Shown here piece after piece: positions 8,142 through 15,719 of a stretch of DNA of 35,207 nt (its first letter is position 1; each line of letters starts with the position of its first letter). Source of the stretch: Clostridiaceae bacterium (GTDB lineage Bacteria; Bacillota; Clostridia; Saccharofermentanales; DTU023); the NCBI GenBank assembly GCA_012838355.1, contig DUPJ01000061.1, positions 1 to 35,207 on the forward strand. Direction: 5' to 3'. A program made the translations under genes and the position numbers. Under the pieces are notes generated by a model. It searched no databases. It was given only the letters and a program-made list of their open reading frames with translations, and was not told the DNA's origin.

Positions 8142-9812
8142 GCGGTGCAGCCATTCGAACAAGACCCGCCAGTCGCGTCCGAACGGGTCGGTGACGGACG
8201 AAAAATCACTCAGGTCACCGCCCCAAACGCCGCGATGAAGATTCAGGTAGGCATATGATGCGCTGTCCAGAGGCAAAACAACCGCACTGCGCTGCAGCGC
8301 GAGTGCAAGGTCGTGTTTGGCTTCGCGAACGGTTTCTGCATTTTCATAAAGCTTGCTGCTTGCTTCATGCAGGCTGACAATCGTGTCTTCTTCTCTGGTG
8401 TCAATCAGGCGGATCAGATCCCCGACTCTGGCTTCGATGGCGGCGGGGCGGTCGTCCGCCACTGAAACATCGAAGAGAAGATCAAAGTCGAGCGCCTGCC
8501 TGCGCCGCAGATATTCGTTTTCATCGACGGGAACCAGCTTCACAGGAAAACCGTTGGCGCCGACTTCAGATTGAAACTGTTCGAGCAGCGGCTTGTACAG
8601 TGAACGATTCGGGTAGACAAGCTCGAGGGCGGTTTTGCCCGCGTTCAGAATGTAATACCCCTGGCTGTCACTTTGCATGCCGGCCGCACGCATCGCCCGA
8701 GCTGCTTCGCTCGTCGCATAATGCGGTTCGGACTCACTGAACCGTGACTGGTCGAGCTCCGCTGCCGCCTGATTGGAGCCGAAATACTGATAACTGATAA
8801 AAGAATTCTTATTCGTCACTTCAAGCCGGGCTGCCACAACGACACGGCGATATGATCTTGCCAAAGACCAGCGAACGGCTGGCGTCTGAAGTGATTCCCG
8901 GCTGCTGTTCAGCCAGAGCGAGTACAGTGCTTCCTCGCCGGCTTCTGATGAGATCGTGTCCGCTTTGAAAAAGCGTCCGTACCAGATATCGGCCTGCCCT
9001 GTCTCCACAGCCCGGCGGCGCGATGCGTCGTCACCGTAGCGCGGGATCTCCACATGCGCAGGATACGGATCCGTTTCGCGGACGCGTGTGAGGTGCACGG
9101 AGAAGTCATCGCTGGCACTGAGACGGTAGGGACCGCTCCCGATCAGATTCAAGTCCGCAAGATTGTCTGTTTCGGCAGTGGCCGACTGCTGTTCCAGCGA
9201 GAAGAAGATATGCCGCGGCAGCATATAAAGACGGCTCATCGTATAAACAATCCGATCCGTCGGTGTCGTTTCGGGGAATGAGACAATCAGGTGCGATTCG
9301 TCCTCGACGGTCAGTGTCATGGTTTCGAGAAGCGGATCGACCTGAAGACGCTGCCAGCGTTCCAGGGAGTAAATGACATCAGCCAGCGTCACCGGTGTTC
9401 CGTCGTGCCACGTTTTTGTGTCGTCTGCCGTGATATGCAAGACGGAGCCGTCAAATCGAAGCGAACCGGCAAAAACGGGGATGTAACTTTGGCGATCCGG
9501 ATCAGCGGCCAGAAGCGGTTCATAGATGAGATTGAGCGGTGAGCTTTGACTGAAAATTCCATTGAGCGGTGAGATCCAGCCGTCAAACAGCCGGTCCGTC
9601 GCAATAATCAGTGTTTCATCACGGGGCGGCCTCGTGCCGATTACGTTCCACACTTCGGTCGGCTTTTCCGCCTTCGTCCACACCGGCAGATCCGGGCCGG
9701 GCGCCGCAGTATCCTCACTCAGTCCATCATGAGGGACACAGGACGCAAGCATGAGCAAAACGAGCAGCAGGCTCAGAAATGAATACGTCTTTTTGTGAGT
9801 TGCTTTTGCCAA
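8118..9812 (-). CDS. Family 5 extracellular solute-binding lipoprotein (peptide/nickel type)
   Basis: A 564-residue ABC-transporter binding protein. The signal peptide ends in the lipobox LMLASC, so it should be lipid-anchored on the outer face of the membrane. The body matches SBP_bac_5 (IYEPLLAADPDRQSYIP, TWHDGTPVTLADVIYSLERW). I place the start at the TTG at 9812 rather than the ATG at 9842. The TTG has AAGGGAG six bases upstream and yields a normal 25-residue signal peptide, whereas the ATG at 9842 is embedded in a TGATACAATG promoter -10 element. No permease or ATPase genes are adjacent, so it is an orphan binding protein; the ligand is unknown. Confidence 0.85.
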   Translation of the reverse strand: MAKATHKKTYSFLSLLLVLLMLASCVPHDGLSEDTAAPGPDLPVWTKAEKPTEVWNVIGTRPPRDETLIIATDRLFDGWISPLNGIFSQSSPLNLIYEPLLAADPDRQSYIPVFAGSLRFDGSVLHITADDTKTWHDGTPVTLADVIYSLERWQRLQVDPLLETMTLTVEDESHLIVSFPETTPTDRIVYTMSRLYMLPRHIFFSLEQQSATAETDNLADLNLIGSGPYRLSASDDFSVHLTRVRETDPYPAHVEIPRYGDDASRRRAVETGQADIWYGRFFKADTISSEAGEEALYSLWLNSSRESLQTPAVRWSLARSYRRVVVAARLEVTNKNSFISYQYFGSNQAAAELDQSRFSESEPHYATSEAARAMRAAGMQSDSQGYYILNAGKTALELVYPNRSLYKPLLEQFQSEVGANGFPVKLVPVDENEYLRRRQALDFDLLFDVSVADDRPAAIEARVGDLIRLIDTREEDTIVSLHEASSKLYENAETVREAKHDLALALQRSAVVLPLDSASYAYLNLHRGVWGGDLSDFSSVTDPFGRDWRVLFEWLHRSQSQGVD

Positions 9813-9840
9813 AATCCGCTCCCTTGCAATCGCTGCTTTC

Positions 9841-9849
9841 ATTGTATCA
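9841..9849 (-). promoter_or_regulatory. Extended -10 promoter of the binding-protein gene
   Basis: TGA-TACAAT on the minus strand. Transcription would start near 9834, inside the ORF-track frame and upstream of the AAGGGAG/TTG start at 9812. This decides the start codon of the lipoprotein gene. Confidence 0.5.
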
Positions 9850-9870
9850 CTGCCTTTTTCTGAAACCGTT

Positions 9871-9879
9871 TGATATGAT
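9871..9879 (+). promoter_or_regulatory. Extended -10 promoter of the YdcF/SanA-like gene
   Basis: TGA-TATGAT (hexamer 9874-9879) ends seven bases before the ATG at 9887. It is divergent from, and about 25 bases away from, the binding-protein promoter. It is the same nine-base element as in front of tRNA-Arg. Confidence 0.5.
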
Positions 9880-9886
9880 GAAAAAA

Positions 9887-10504
9887 ATGAAACGGACGCA
9901 TCGCCGAAAGCCTATGTTTTATGTCATCATCATCTTTCTTGTCATTACGCTTGGTCTGGTCGCCCTCGACCGGTTGGTCGCCACTGTCGGACACCGGCGC
10001 ATCATCGAGCCGTTTCAGGCGGCAGAGGCCGATGCCATCATTGTCCCCGGTGCCAAAATCAATCCGGACGGATCGCCGACCGATATGCTGAAGGATCGTC
10101 TTGATGCTGCGATTGCCCTCTATGCGAGCAAACGGGCCCCGCTTATTCTTGTCTCCGGTGACGGGCGCGACAGTGCGCTGAATGAAACGGCCTCGATGGC
10201 CGCTTACCTGAAAACGGCAGGCATTCCGGCGGCCGCCATCGTCATTGATCCGGAAGGATACGATACGTTTCAGACGGTATTGCGATCGAAGGATGCGTAC
10301 GCGATCAGGTCATCGATCATCGTTACGCAGACATTCCACCTGGAACGCGCCCTGTTTATCGCCAATGCTCTGGATTCTGACATGATGGGCGTTGCTTCGG
10401 ATTTCAGAGACTACGCGTCGATGCCCCTGATGCGCCTGCGCGAGGTGGCTGCCAGAGTCAAGGCACTTTATGAGTGTGCCGTGTTCGGCTTGTCCCGTTC
10501 CTGA
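9887..10504 (+). CDS. YdcF/SanA/ElyC-like membrane protein (DUF218)
   Basis: A 205-residue protein with a basic N-terminus (KRTHRRKP), one membrane segment (FYVIIIFLVITLGLVAL) and an outside DUF218 domain. The domain core reads DAIIVPGAKINPDGSPTDML, LILVSGDG, and SSIIVTQTFHLERALF. In other bacteria this family affects cell-envelope integrity and vancomycin sensitivity; the biochemical activity is not settled. The ORF track starts at 9779, inside the divergent lipoprotein gene. The ATG at 9887 is preferred because of the promoter just before it; no ribosome binding site is visible, so the mRNA may be leaderless. The 3' end overlaps the convergent P-loop/Asp23 gene by 37 bases. Confidence 0.82.
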   Translation: MKRTHRRKPMFYVIIIFLVITLGLVALDRLVATVGHRRIIEPFQAAEADAIIVPGAKINPDGSPTDMLKDRLDAAIALYASKRAPLILVSGDGRDSALNETASMAAYLKTAGIPAAAIVIDPEGYDTFQTVLRSKDAYAIRSSIIVTQTFHLERALFIANALDSDMMGVASDFRDYASMPLMRLREVAARVKALYECAVFGLSRS

Positions 10505-11538
10505 GACGAATGCGGTTTTTCGACGCGCAGCGCACGGACGTTCGTTGCCAAAACGTTGATTGCCGTGAATTGCTCCACCTTTTCCGCCACCTCCAGCTGA
10601 CACGCCATCAGCACTTCCTGGGCATTAAAACCGAGAAATATGGACAGATCAAGATCGAGCACGATGCCGTACTTTTCCATTTTGATGCCGTGCCGCAGCA
10701 GTTTGGCAACGCCCGGAACCGACTGAAGAATAATCTTGATCAGCTTGGCGAGTGCCTCGTCCGACATGGAGTAACTTCCCAGTGTGGAGAAGGTCGGCCG
10801 TACGATCGTACGGTCGGTATCGGCAGGATAGGGCGCGGTGGTTTCAAAGCGCCGCCTCAGTTTCTGCAGCGGTTCGGCAAAATAACCGGAAAACTCGTGC
10901 TTGATTTCCATACTGGGCACCGGAATGGCATGCCGGCCTTCGGTCAGACGCGTCTGCTTTGCCTCCGCCCGTTCTGCTTCAGATGTCACATCCTCAATGC
11001 GAATCAAAATGGTTGGCGGATTGAGCCAGAGCTGCCGGCAGATCCGTAGCAGCATTTCATGTGACGTTCCGACGATCATCAGTGCCGCCGGACGGTGCTC
11101 GATCAGTGCACGCCGCATCGAAGTCGCCCGGGACTCGTCGAGAAAGATGGCTTGCCGGACCGAATCCATTTTTGTTTTGGCGCGCTTGGCTGATGATCCG
11201 GCAATGATGCTGCTGCCATGAATGAGAAGGCCGTCATCGATCAGGTACTGGATGTTGTATTTTCGTGCCACACTGATCGCCCGGGTGCTCTTGCCGGTTC
11301 CGGAGGCACCGACAAACGCGATCACGGCAATCCGCGAGAGAACGTCACGGATTTCTGAGTGCGTGGCCTCGCCGATCGCGACACTGCGTTCCTGAACCTG
11401 TGTCTTCACGACCTCGGCAAATTTTCCGAACGGATTAAAGCCGCCTTCGTCCTGGTTCGGCCAGCGATTTACCGCTGGATGGTCACCGCCACGGCGAAAG
11501 CCCGATTTTCGTTTTCGTCTTCGGCCAAACAGCGGCAT
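10468..11538 (-). CDS. P-loop ATPase fused to an Asp23/Gls24-like domain
   Basis: A 356-residue two-domain protein. After a very basic, flexible start (residues 1-40), a P-loop NTPase region carries the Walker A motif GASGTGKS at about 77-84 and a strand PAALMIVGTSHEM around 150. The segment of about 257-340 (SVPGVAKLLRHGIKMEKYGIVLDLDL then EVAEKVEQFTAINVLATNVRAL) looks like an Asp23/Gls24 envelope-stress domain. The nucleotide substrate and role are unknown; the fold suggests an ATPase or kinase tied to envelope stress. It is the last gene of yigZ-yebC-this gene, five bases after yebC, and overlaps the convergent ydcF-like gene by 37 bases. Confidence 0.75.
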   Translation of the reverse strand: MPLFGRRRKRKSGFRRGGDHPAVNRWPNQDEGGFNPFGKFAEVVKTQVQERSVAIGEATHSEIRDVLSRIAVIAFVGASGTGKSTRAISVARKYNIQYLIDDGLLIHGSSIIAGSSAKRAKTKMDSVRQAIFLDESRATSMRRALIEHRPAALMIVGTSHEMLLRICRQLWLNPPTILIRIEDVTSEAERAEAKQTRLTEGRHAIPVPSMEIKHEFSGYFAEPLQKLRRRFETTAPYPADTDRTIVRPTFSTLGSYSMSDEALAKLIKIILQSVPGVAKLLRHGIKMEKYGIVLDLDLSIFLGFNAQEVLMACQLEVAEKVEQFTAINVLATNVRALRVEKPHSSQERDKPNTAHS

Positions 11539-11543
11539 TGCGG

Positions 11544-12272
11544 CTATGCTTCTTCCCAGTTGTCAAAAACGTCCTGGACATCATCGTGCGCATTCAGGGC
11601 ATCGCGCAGCTTCTCCATATCCAGGCGCATCGTCTCGTCATCAAGACGTACTGTCGTGATGGGAACCGGTCCCAGGCTGGCGTCTGCGAAGCGGTAACCG
11701 CTTGATTCCAGCTGATCGCGGACCGTTTCATAATCATCCGGCGCCGTCGTTATCTCGATCATTTCCTCGTCACTCACGATATCGTCTGCACCGGCTTCGA
11801 GTGCAGCCATCATCACAGCCTCTTCGTCATCATATTCTTCCCTGTCAAGAATGAGGCTGCCCCTGGTTTCGAACTGAAAGGCAACGCTGCCTTTGGTGCC
11901 CAGATTGCCGCCGTATTTGTCGAAGTAATGACGGACGTCGCCGGCAGTGCGATTACGGTTATCGGTCAGTGCCCGAACCATAACGGCAACGCCGCCGGGC
12001 CCGTATCCTTCATAAACGGCTTCTTCAAAATTATCGCCCTCGCCCGCGCCGGCCGCCTTGGCGATGGAGCGCGAAATATTGTCATTCGGCATATTGCTTG
12101 CTTTTGCTCTGGCAATGACGTCACGCAGCGTCCGGTTCGACATCGGGTCGGCACCGCCGTGCCGGACGGCCAGCGCGATTTCTCTGCCGAGCTTCGTGAA
12201 AATCTGCGCTCTTTCTGCATCGACGGCGCCTTTGCGCCGCTTGATATTGCTCCATTTTGAATGACCTGACAT
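11544..12272 (-). CDS. yebC: YebC/PmpR/TACO1 family protein
   Basis: A 242-residue protein of normal family length starting MSGHSKWSNIKRRKGAVDAERAQIFTK (family signature, quoted here only as recognition: SGHSKWSNIKRRK). Further conserved stretches are GGADPMSNRTLRDVIARAKA and YEGYGPGGVAVMV. Members have been described as transcription regulators and, more recently, as helpers of translation of difficult peptide motifs. GAGGGGGAAATGAT precedes the ATG. It is the middle gene of a three-gene operon, 24 bases after yigZ. Confidence 0.95.
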   Translation of the reverse strand: MSGHSKWSNIKRRKGAVDAERAQIFTKLGREIALAVRHGGADPMSNRTLRDVIARAKASNMPNDNISRSIAKAAGAGEGDNFEEAVYEGYGPGGVAVMVRALTDNRNRTAGDVRHYFDKYGGNLGTKGSVAFQFETRGSLILDREEYDDEEAVMMAALEAGADDIVSDEEMIEITTAPDDYETVRDQLESSGYRFADASLGPVPITTVRLDDETMRLDMEKLRDALNAHDDVQDVFDNWEEA

Positions 12273-12296
12273 ATCATTTCCCCCTCAAACTGTCTA

Positions 12297-12956
12297 TCAC
12301 GCGGGATTCGTCCCCTTTATTGTAGCCTCTTTCGCCATCGGAAGGTAGCTGTCGTCAAGCTGCAAAACATCGGCCTGTCCGGCGGACAAATCTAGGATTT
12401 GACTCTCAAAGTTTTCTACTCTGGCCAGCGGAACCGCAACCTGAAATGACACCTGTGCAAGAAACTGCACCTGAGATATCACGAATCCGCTGCGCTGAAG
12501 TCCGTCCTGAACGCGCTCGCCCATGTCGTAACCGACCGTCACCTGATAACGGCGTACCCTCGTCTGGGTGCAGATACCGGCCGCCTCAAGCGCAAGTGAC
12601 GCACATTTTCCGTATGCGCGCACCAATCCGCCTGTGCCAAGTTTTGTACCGCCGAAATAGCGAACGACAAAGAGACCGGCGTGATACAGGCCGGCTCCTG
12701 TCAGCGCATCCATCAGCGGCGGACCGGCAGTTCCCTTCGGTTCTCCGTCGTCGGAAAAACGGCTGTATTGCTCTGGCAGCAGCATGCGATATGCGAACAC
12801 GACATGATTCGCATCGGCATACGTCTTGCGCAGACCGGCCAGGTGACTTTCGGCAGCCGCAGTCGACTGCAGGCGCACGGCAAATCCGAGAAAACGTGAT
12901 TTTTTTTCGATCAGCGCAGACTGACCGTCATTGGCCAGCGTATTATATTGCTCCAT
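12297..12956 (-). CDS. yigZ: YigZ/IMPACT family protein (UPF0029)
   Basis: A 219-residue protein with the N-terminal IMPACT fold (KKSRFLGFAV, SDDGEPKGTAGPP, VVRYFGGTKLGTGGLVRAYG) and the C-terminal DUF1949-like domain. Its biochemical role is not established; eukaryotic IMPACT acts on the Gcn2 stress pathway. The ORF track's TTG start at 12992 actually coincides with the -35 box of a good promoter. The ATG at 12956 lies six bases after the -10 hexamer and has no ribosome binding site, which suggests a leaderless mRNA. It is the first gene of the yigZ-yebC-P-loop operon. Confidence 0.92.
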   Translation of the reverse strand: MEQYNTLANDGQSALIEKKSRFLGFAVRLQSTAAAESHLAGLRKTYADANHVVFAYRMLLPEQYSRFSDDGEPKGTAGPPLMDALTGAGLYHAGLFVVRYFGGTKLGTGGLVRAYGKCASLALEAAGICTQTRVRRYQVTVGYDMGERVQDGLQRSGFVISQVQFLAQVSFQVAVPLARVENFESQILDLSAGQADVLQLDDSYLPMAKEATIKGTNPA

Positions 12957-12962
12957 ACTGCC

Positions 12963-12992
12963 AGTGTATCCGAATTTCGCCAGAGATCTCAA
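12963..12992 (-). promoter_or_regulatory. Promoter of yigZ operon
   Basis: TTGAGA (12987-12992), 18-base spacer, TACACT (12963-12968) on the minus strand. Only six bases (GGCAGT) separate the -10 from the yigZ ATG. Confidence 0.55.
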
Positions 12993-12999
12993 ATCACGC

Positions 13000-13005
13000 T
13001 ATAAT
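13000..13005 (+). promoter_or_regulatory. Consensus -10 (TATAAT) of the DUF4015 gene
   Basis: A perfect TATAAT ends seven bases before the ATG at 13013. The surrounding CGCTATAATGGACG occurs again at the trxB-like promoter (15690-15703). A poor -35 (TTCGCC, 12976-12981) is at 18-base spacing. It is divergent from the yigZ promoter and overlaps it. Confidence 0.5.
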
Positions 13006-13012
13006 GGACGCC

Positions 13013-14395
13013 ATGAATGGCGCATTCAAACGATCTGGAGGCTATCGCTCACCGTGGACCCGACGCCTTGTCCTGCTGATTGCCATGGTCCTCGTTCTCG
13101 TCCTCGTTGTGTATGCGATCGTGAGCCGGCCGCCCGCAGATATGCTGAGCGATGAAGACTTCACTGCGGTCGCCGTCAGCACCTATTCAGAAGGACCGGT
13201 TCCCACCGAGGCTTTGGTTCGCACCGGTGTTCTGAGTGAGAGTGACGCTGCCGAGATAGATAAGATCGAACGCTTCTTCGGGCCGCTCCCCGTGGTCGAT
13301 CAGCCGCTGAAGGCACCGCACAAGGCTGTTCGCGGCATCTACATACTCGACGGACAGAATATCGATCAGGCAATCAGCCTGGCCGAAGCGGGGCACATCA
13401 ATGCCGTCGTGATCGATTTCAAGGAAGATAACGGGCTGCGCTACCCAAGCAAACTGCCGCTCGCGCGTGAAATCGGTGCCAGCCAGAATCAGCCCCTGCA
13501 AGATCACATCGGACGCCTCAAGGAGGCGGGTATCTATGTCATCGGCCGCGTTGTCTGTTTCAAGGACAAACCGCTGGCAAACGCCCGTCCCGAATTGGCG
13601 ATTGCGGATCAATACGGCAACGTTCTTGGATTCTCCGGTGAAGGCGGCGTCGCCTTTCTGAATCCCTATGACACGCGAAACTGGGATTATTTTATCGATG
13701 TCGCGCTTGAAGCCATTGAAATGGGCGCAGACGAAATTCAGTTTGATTACGTGCGGTTCCCTACGGGGCGGACCACTTCCGGCGAAATGCCTTACTTCGG
13801 CGATCCCGAAGTCATACCGACCAGGTCTCAGGCCATCAACCGCTTCCTCGAAACGGCCCGGGTTCTGATCACAGAAAAGCACGGCGTGCCGGTCGCGGCC
13901 GATGTTTTCTCCATCGTCATCGCGAGCAGACTGGACGGTGACGTTTTAGGGCAGGACTGGAATACCATCGGCCAGACGGGCATCGACAGCATCAGCCCGA
14001 TGGTGTACCCCTCGCATTACGCAAATGATGCATCCGATCATTACACGGGAAACGGCCAGGGGACGTACTTGGGCGGCAAGCTCTTCACGAAGCCGGATCT
14101 GCACCCGTTCGAAGTCACAAAATTTGCGCTGCTGGAGGGACAGGTCGCCCGCATGTATGGCGACTATGCGACGGTTCGCCCGTTTCTTCAGGCATTCACG
14201 GCAACGTATCTGCCGGCCGGTTACTACATGGAATATGATGCGGCGGCCATTGCCGAAACAATTGCCGCCGTCTATGCCGCCGGATATGATGAGTGGCTGC
14301 TGTGGTCGCCTCAGGCGCTCTACGATGAAGCAATCTTTACGGTCGAATCCATTCAAGACCGCCCAGATACGGCTGCAGAACCGTCGGGATCCTGA
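13013..14395 (+). CDS. Membrane-anchored putative glycoside hydrolase (DUF4015)
   Basis: A 460-residue protein. The N-terminus RRLVLLIAMVLVLVLVVYAIV is a signal anchor at about residues 16-37; the rest should face outwards. The body (from AVRGIYILDGQNIDQA through INAVVIDFKEDNG, GADEIQFDYVRFPTG, VAADVFSIV and DSISPMVYPSHY) is a TIM-barrel DUF4015 domain, named a putative glycosyl hydrolase; substrate unknown. The ORF track begins in the divergent yigZ gene. The ATG at 13004 is part of the TATAATG -10 element, so the ATG at 13013 is the likely start, with no leader. The 3' end overlaps serS by 59 bases. Confidence 0.85.
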   Translation: MNGAFKRSGGYRSPWTRRLVLLIAMVLVLVLVVYAIVSRPPADMLSDEDFTAVAVSTYSEGPVPTEALVRTGVLSESDAAEIDKIERFFGPLPVVDQPLKAPHKAVRGIYILDGQNIDQAISLAEAGHINAVVIDFKEDNGLRYPSKLPLAREIGASQNQPLQDHIGRLKEAGIYVIGRVVCFKDKPLANARPELAIADQYGNVLGFSGEGGVAFLNPYDTRNWDYFIDVALEAIEMGADEIQFDYVRFPTGRTTSGEMPYFGDPEVIPTRSQAINRFLETARVLITEKHGVPVAADVFSIVIASRLDGDVLGQDWNTIGQTGIDSISPMVYPSHYANDASDHYTGNGQGTYLGGKLFTKPDLHPFEVTKFALLEGQVARMYGDYATVRPFLQAFTATYLPAGYYMEYDAAAIAETIAAVYAAGYDEWLLWSPQALYDEAIFTVESIQDRPDTAAEPSGS

Positions 14396-15614
14396 CACTG
14401 CCGTCCGCTTCCTGAAACTGCTCCACGATCGCCGGGATCAGCCGGCTGGTTGCCAGACCGGATGCGTTCAGCGTGTGCAGAAACTCCGGTTTGCCCGTTT
14501 CGCTGCTGCGGTAGCGGATGTTGCCCCGCCGCGCCTGATAGGCGCCGGCACTCGAGGCTGAACTGACCTCTTTGTAGCCACCCATGCTCGGTATGTAAAC
14601 TTCCACATCAAGTGTCTTTTCCATGGAGGCACTGCAGTCTTCCGCCGCCAGTTTGCTGACACGGAAGTGCAGGCCGAGGCTGCGCACCAGATCCGCTGCT
14701 TTTTCCGTCAGTTCGTCGAGCGCCCGGTCCGTGTCAGCCGGAACGACGTATTGGAACATTTCGATTTTGTTGAACTGATGCCCCCGAATCATGCCGCGCT
14801 CGTCTGCGCGATAGCTGCCCGCTTCGCGTCGATAACAGGGCGTGTAGGCAAAGAGTTTTTTCGGCAGTTCTGCTTCCGGCAGAATTTCGTCGCGGTAGAG
14901 GCTTGCCAGAGCTGTCTCGGCGGTTGGCAGGAGAAAGCGGAATGTATCCGATCCGTCGCTGACACGAAAGATATCCTCTTCAAATTTGGGGAACTGACCG
15001 CTGGTGTAACCGCATTCGTAACTCACGATATGAGGCAGAAGCATCATCTCATAGCCGTCAGCCAGGTGCCGGTCGATGAAGAAAGAGAGCAATGCCCATT
15101 CCAGTCTTGCCCCCATTCCCTGGTAAATCCAGTACCCGCTGCCGGCCAGTTTGGCGCCGCGCTCATAGTCGATCATGCGAAGCTGGGTGACAAGCTCCAC
15201 GTGGTGCTTCGGCTCAAAGTCAAATTCGGGCTTCTCACCCCAGGTATAAATGACTTCATTGTTTTCTTTTCCTCCGGGCACGACGTCATCGGCCGGCAGG
15301 TTGGGCAGGCGGTCAAGAAAGTCCGACATGCGCGTATTGACGAGCAGCAATTCACCGTCAAGTTCCTTGATCTGGTCACCGACGTCACGCATGCGCGCAA
15401 GCTCCGCAGAAATATCATTTCCCGCCTTTTTCAAAAGCGGTATGGACGCTGAAACACGGTTGCGTTCCGCTTTCAGCGACTCTGTCTCGCCGATCAGGCG
15501 GCGACGTTCTGCATCGTCATTCAGAAACGGCTGAAAGTCGACGTCAAAGCCCCGTCTGGCCAGTTTTTCCCGAACGGCTTCGGGCTGTTTGCGAATATAC
15601 ATAGCGTCCAGCAT
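14337..15614 (-). CDS. serS: Seryl-tRNA synthetase
   Basis: A 425-residue class II aminoacyl-tRNA synthetase. It has the N-terminal coiled-coil arm (about 25-105), motif 2 (FAYTPCYRREAGSYRADERG) and motif 3 near ASGLATSRLIPAIVEQ. The start is the ATG at 15614, preceded by GTGGAGGCGCTTTT; the ORF track runs 14 codons further upstream. A -10 (TATACT) lies about 30 bases upstream, so the leader is too short for a T-box. The gene is divergent from the trxB-like gene and its 3' end overlaps the DUF4015 gene by 59 bases. Confidence 0.97.
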   Translation of the reverse strand: MLDAMYIRKQPEAVREKLARRGFDVDFQPFLNDDAERRRLIGETESLKAERNRVSASIPLLKKAGNDISAELARMRDVGDQIKELDGELLLVNTRMSDFLDRLPNLPADDVVPGGKENNEVIYTWGEKPEFDFEPKHHVELVTQLRMIDYERGAKLAGSGYWIYQGMGARLEWALLSFFIDRHLADGYEMMLLPHIVSYECGYTSGQFPKFEEDIFRVSDGSDTFRFLLPTAETALASLYRDEILPEAELPKKLFAYTPCYRREAGSYRADERGMIRGHQFNKIEMFQYVVPADTDRALDELTEKAADLVRSLGLHFRVSKLAAEDCSASMEKTLDVEVYIPSMGGYKEVSSASSAGAYQARRGNIRYRSSETGKPEFLHTLNASGLATSRLIPAIVEQFQEADGSVRIPTVLQPYLGGLEWIRP

Positions 15615-15644
15615 AAAAGCGCCTCCACGTGAATTACTGCAACC

Positions 15645-15650
15645 AGTATA
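15645..15650 (-). promoter_or_regulatory. -10 element of serS
   Basis: TATACT on the minus strand, 30 bases before the serS ATG. The -35 is not clear. Confidence 0.4.
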
Positions 15651-15691
15651 ACGCATTCATTGTGCGAGAAATAAAGGTGGCTCACTTTCGC

Positions 15692-15697
15692 TATAAT
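15692..15697 (+). promoter_or_regulatory. Consensus -10 (TATAAT) of the trxB-like gene
   Basis: TATAAT within CGCTATAATGGACG, the same 14-base context as at 12998-13011. Here a GGAGG site and a 16-base leader follow before the ATG at 15720. No good -35 was found. Confidence 0.5.
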
Positions 15698-15719
15698 GGA
15701 CGGATCAGGAGGACATTGC

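Noticed and set aside
12446-13012. N-terminal extension of the DUF4015 ORF in the track (start at 12446)
   Set aside because: The extension is antisense to yigZ, and a consensus TATAAT lies just before the ATG at 13013.
15615-15660. T-box riboswitch upstream of serS
   Set aside because: The -10 element is only about 30 bases from the start codon, leaving no room for a T-box leader, and no T-box sequence was seen.
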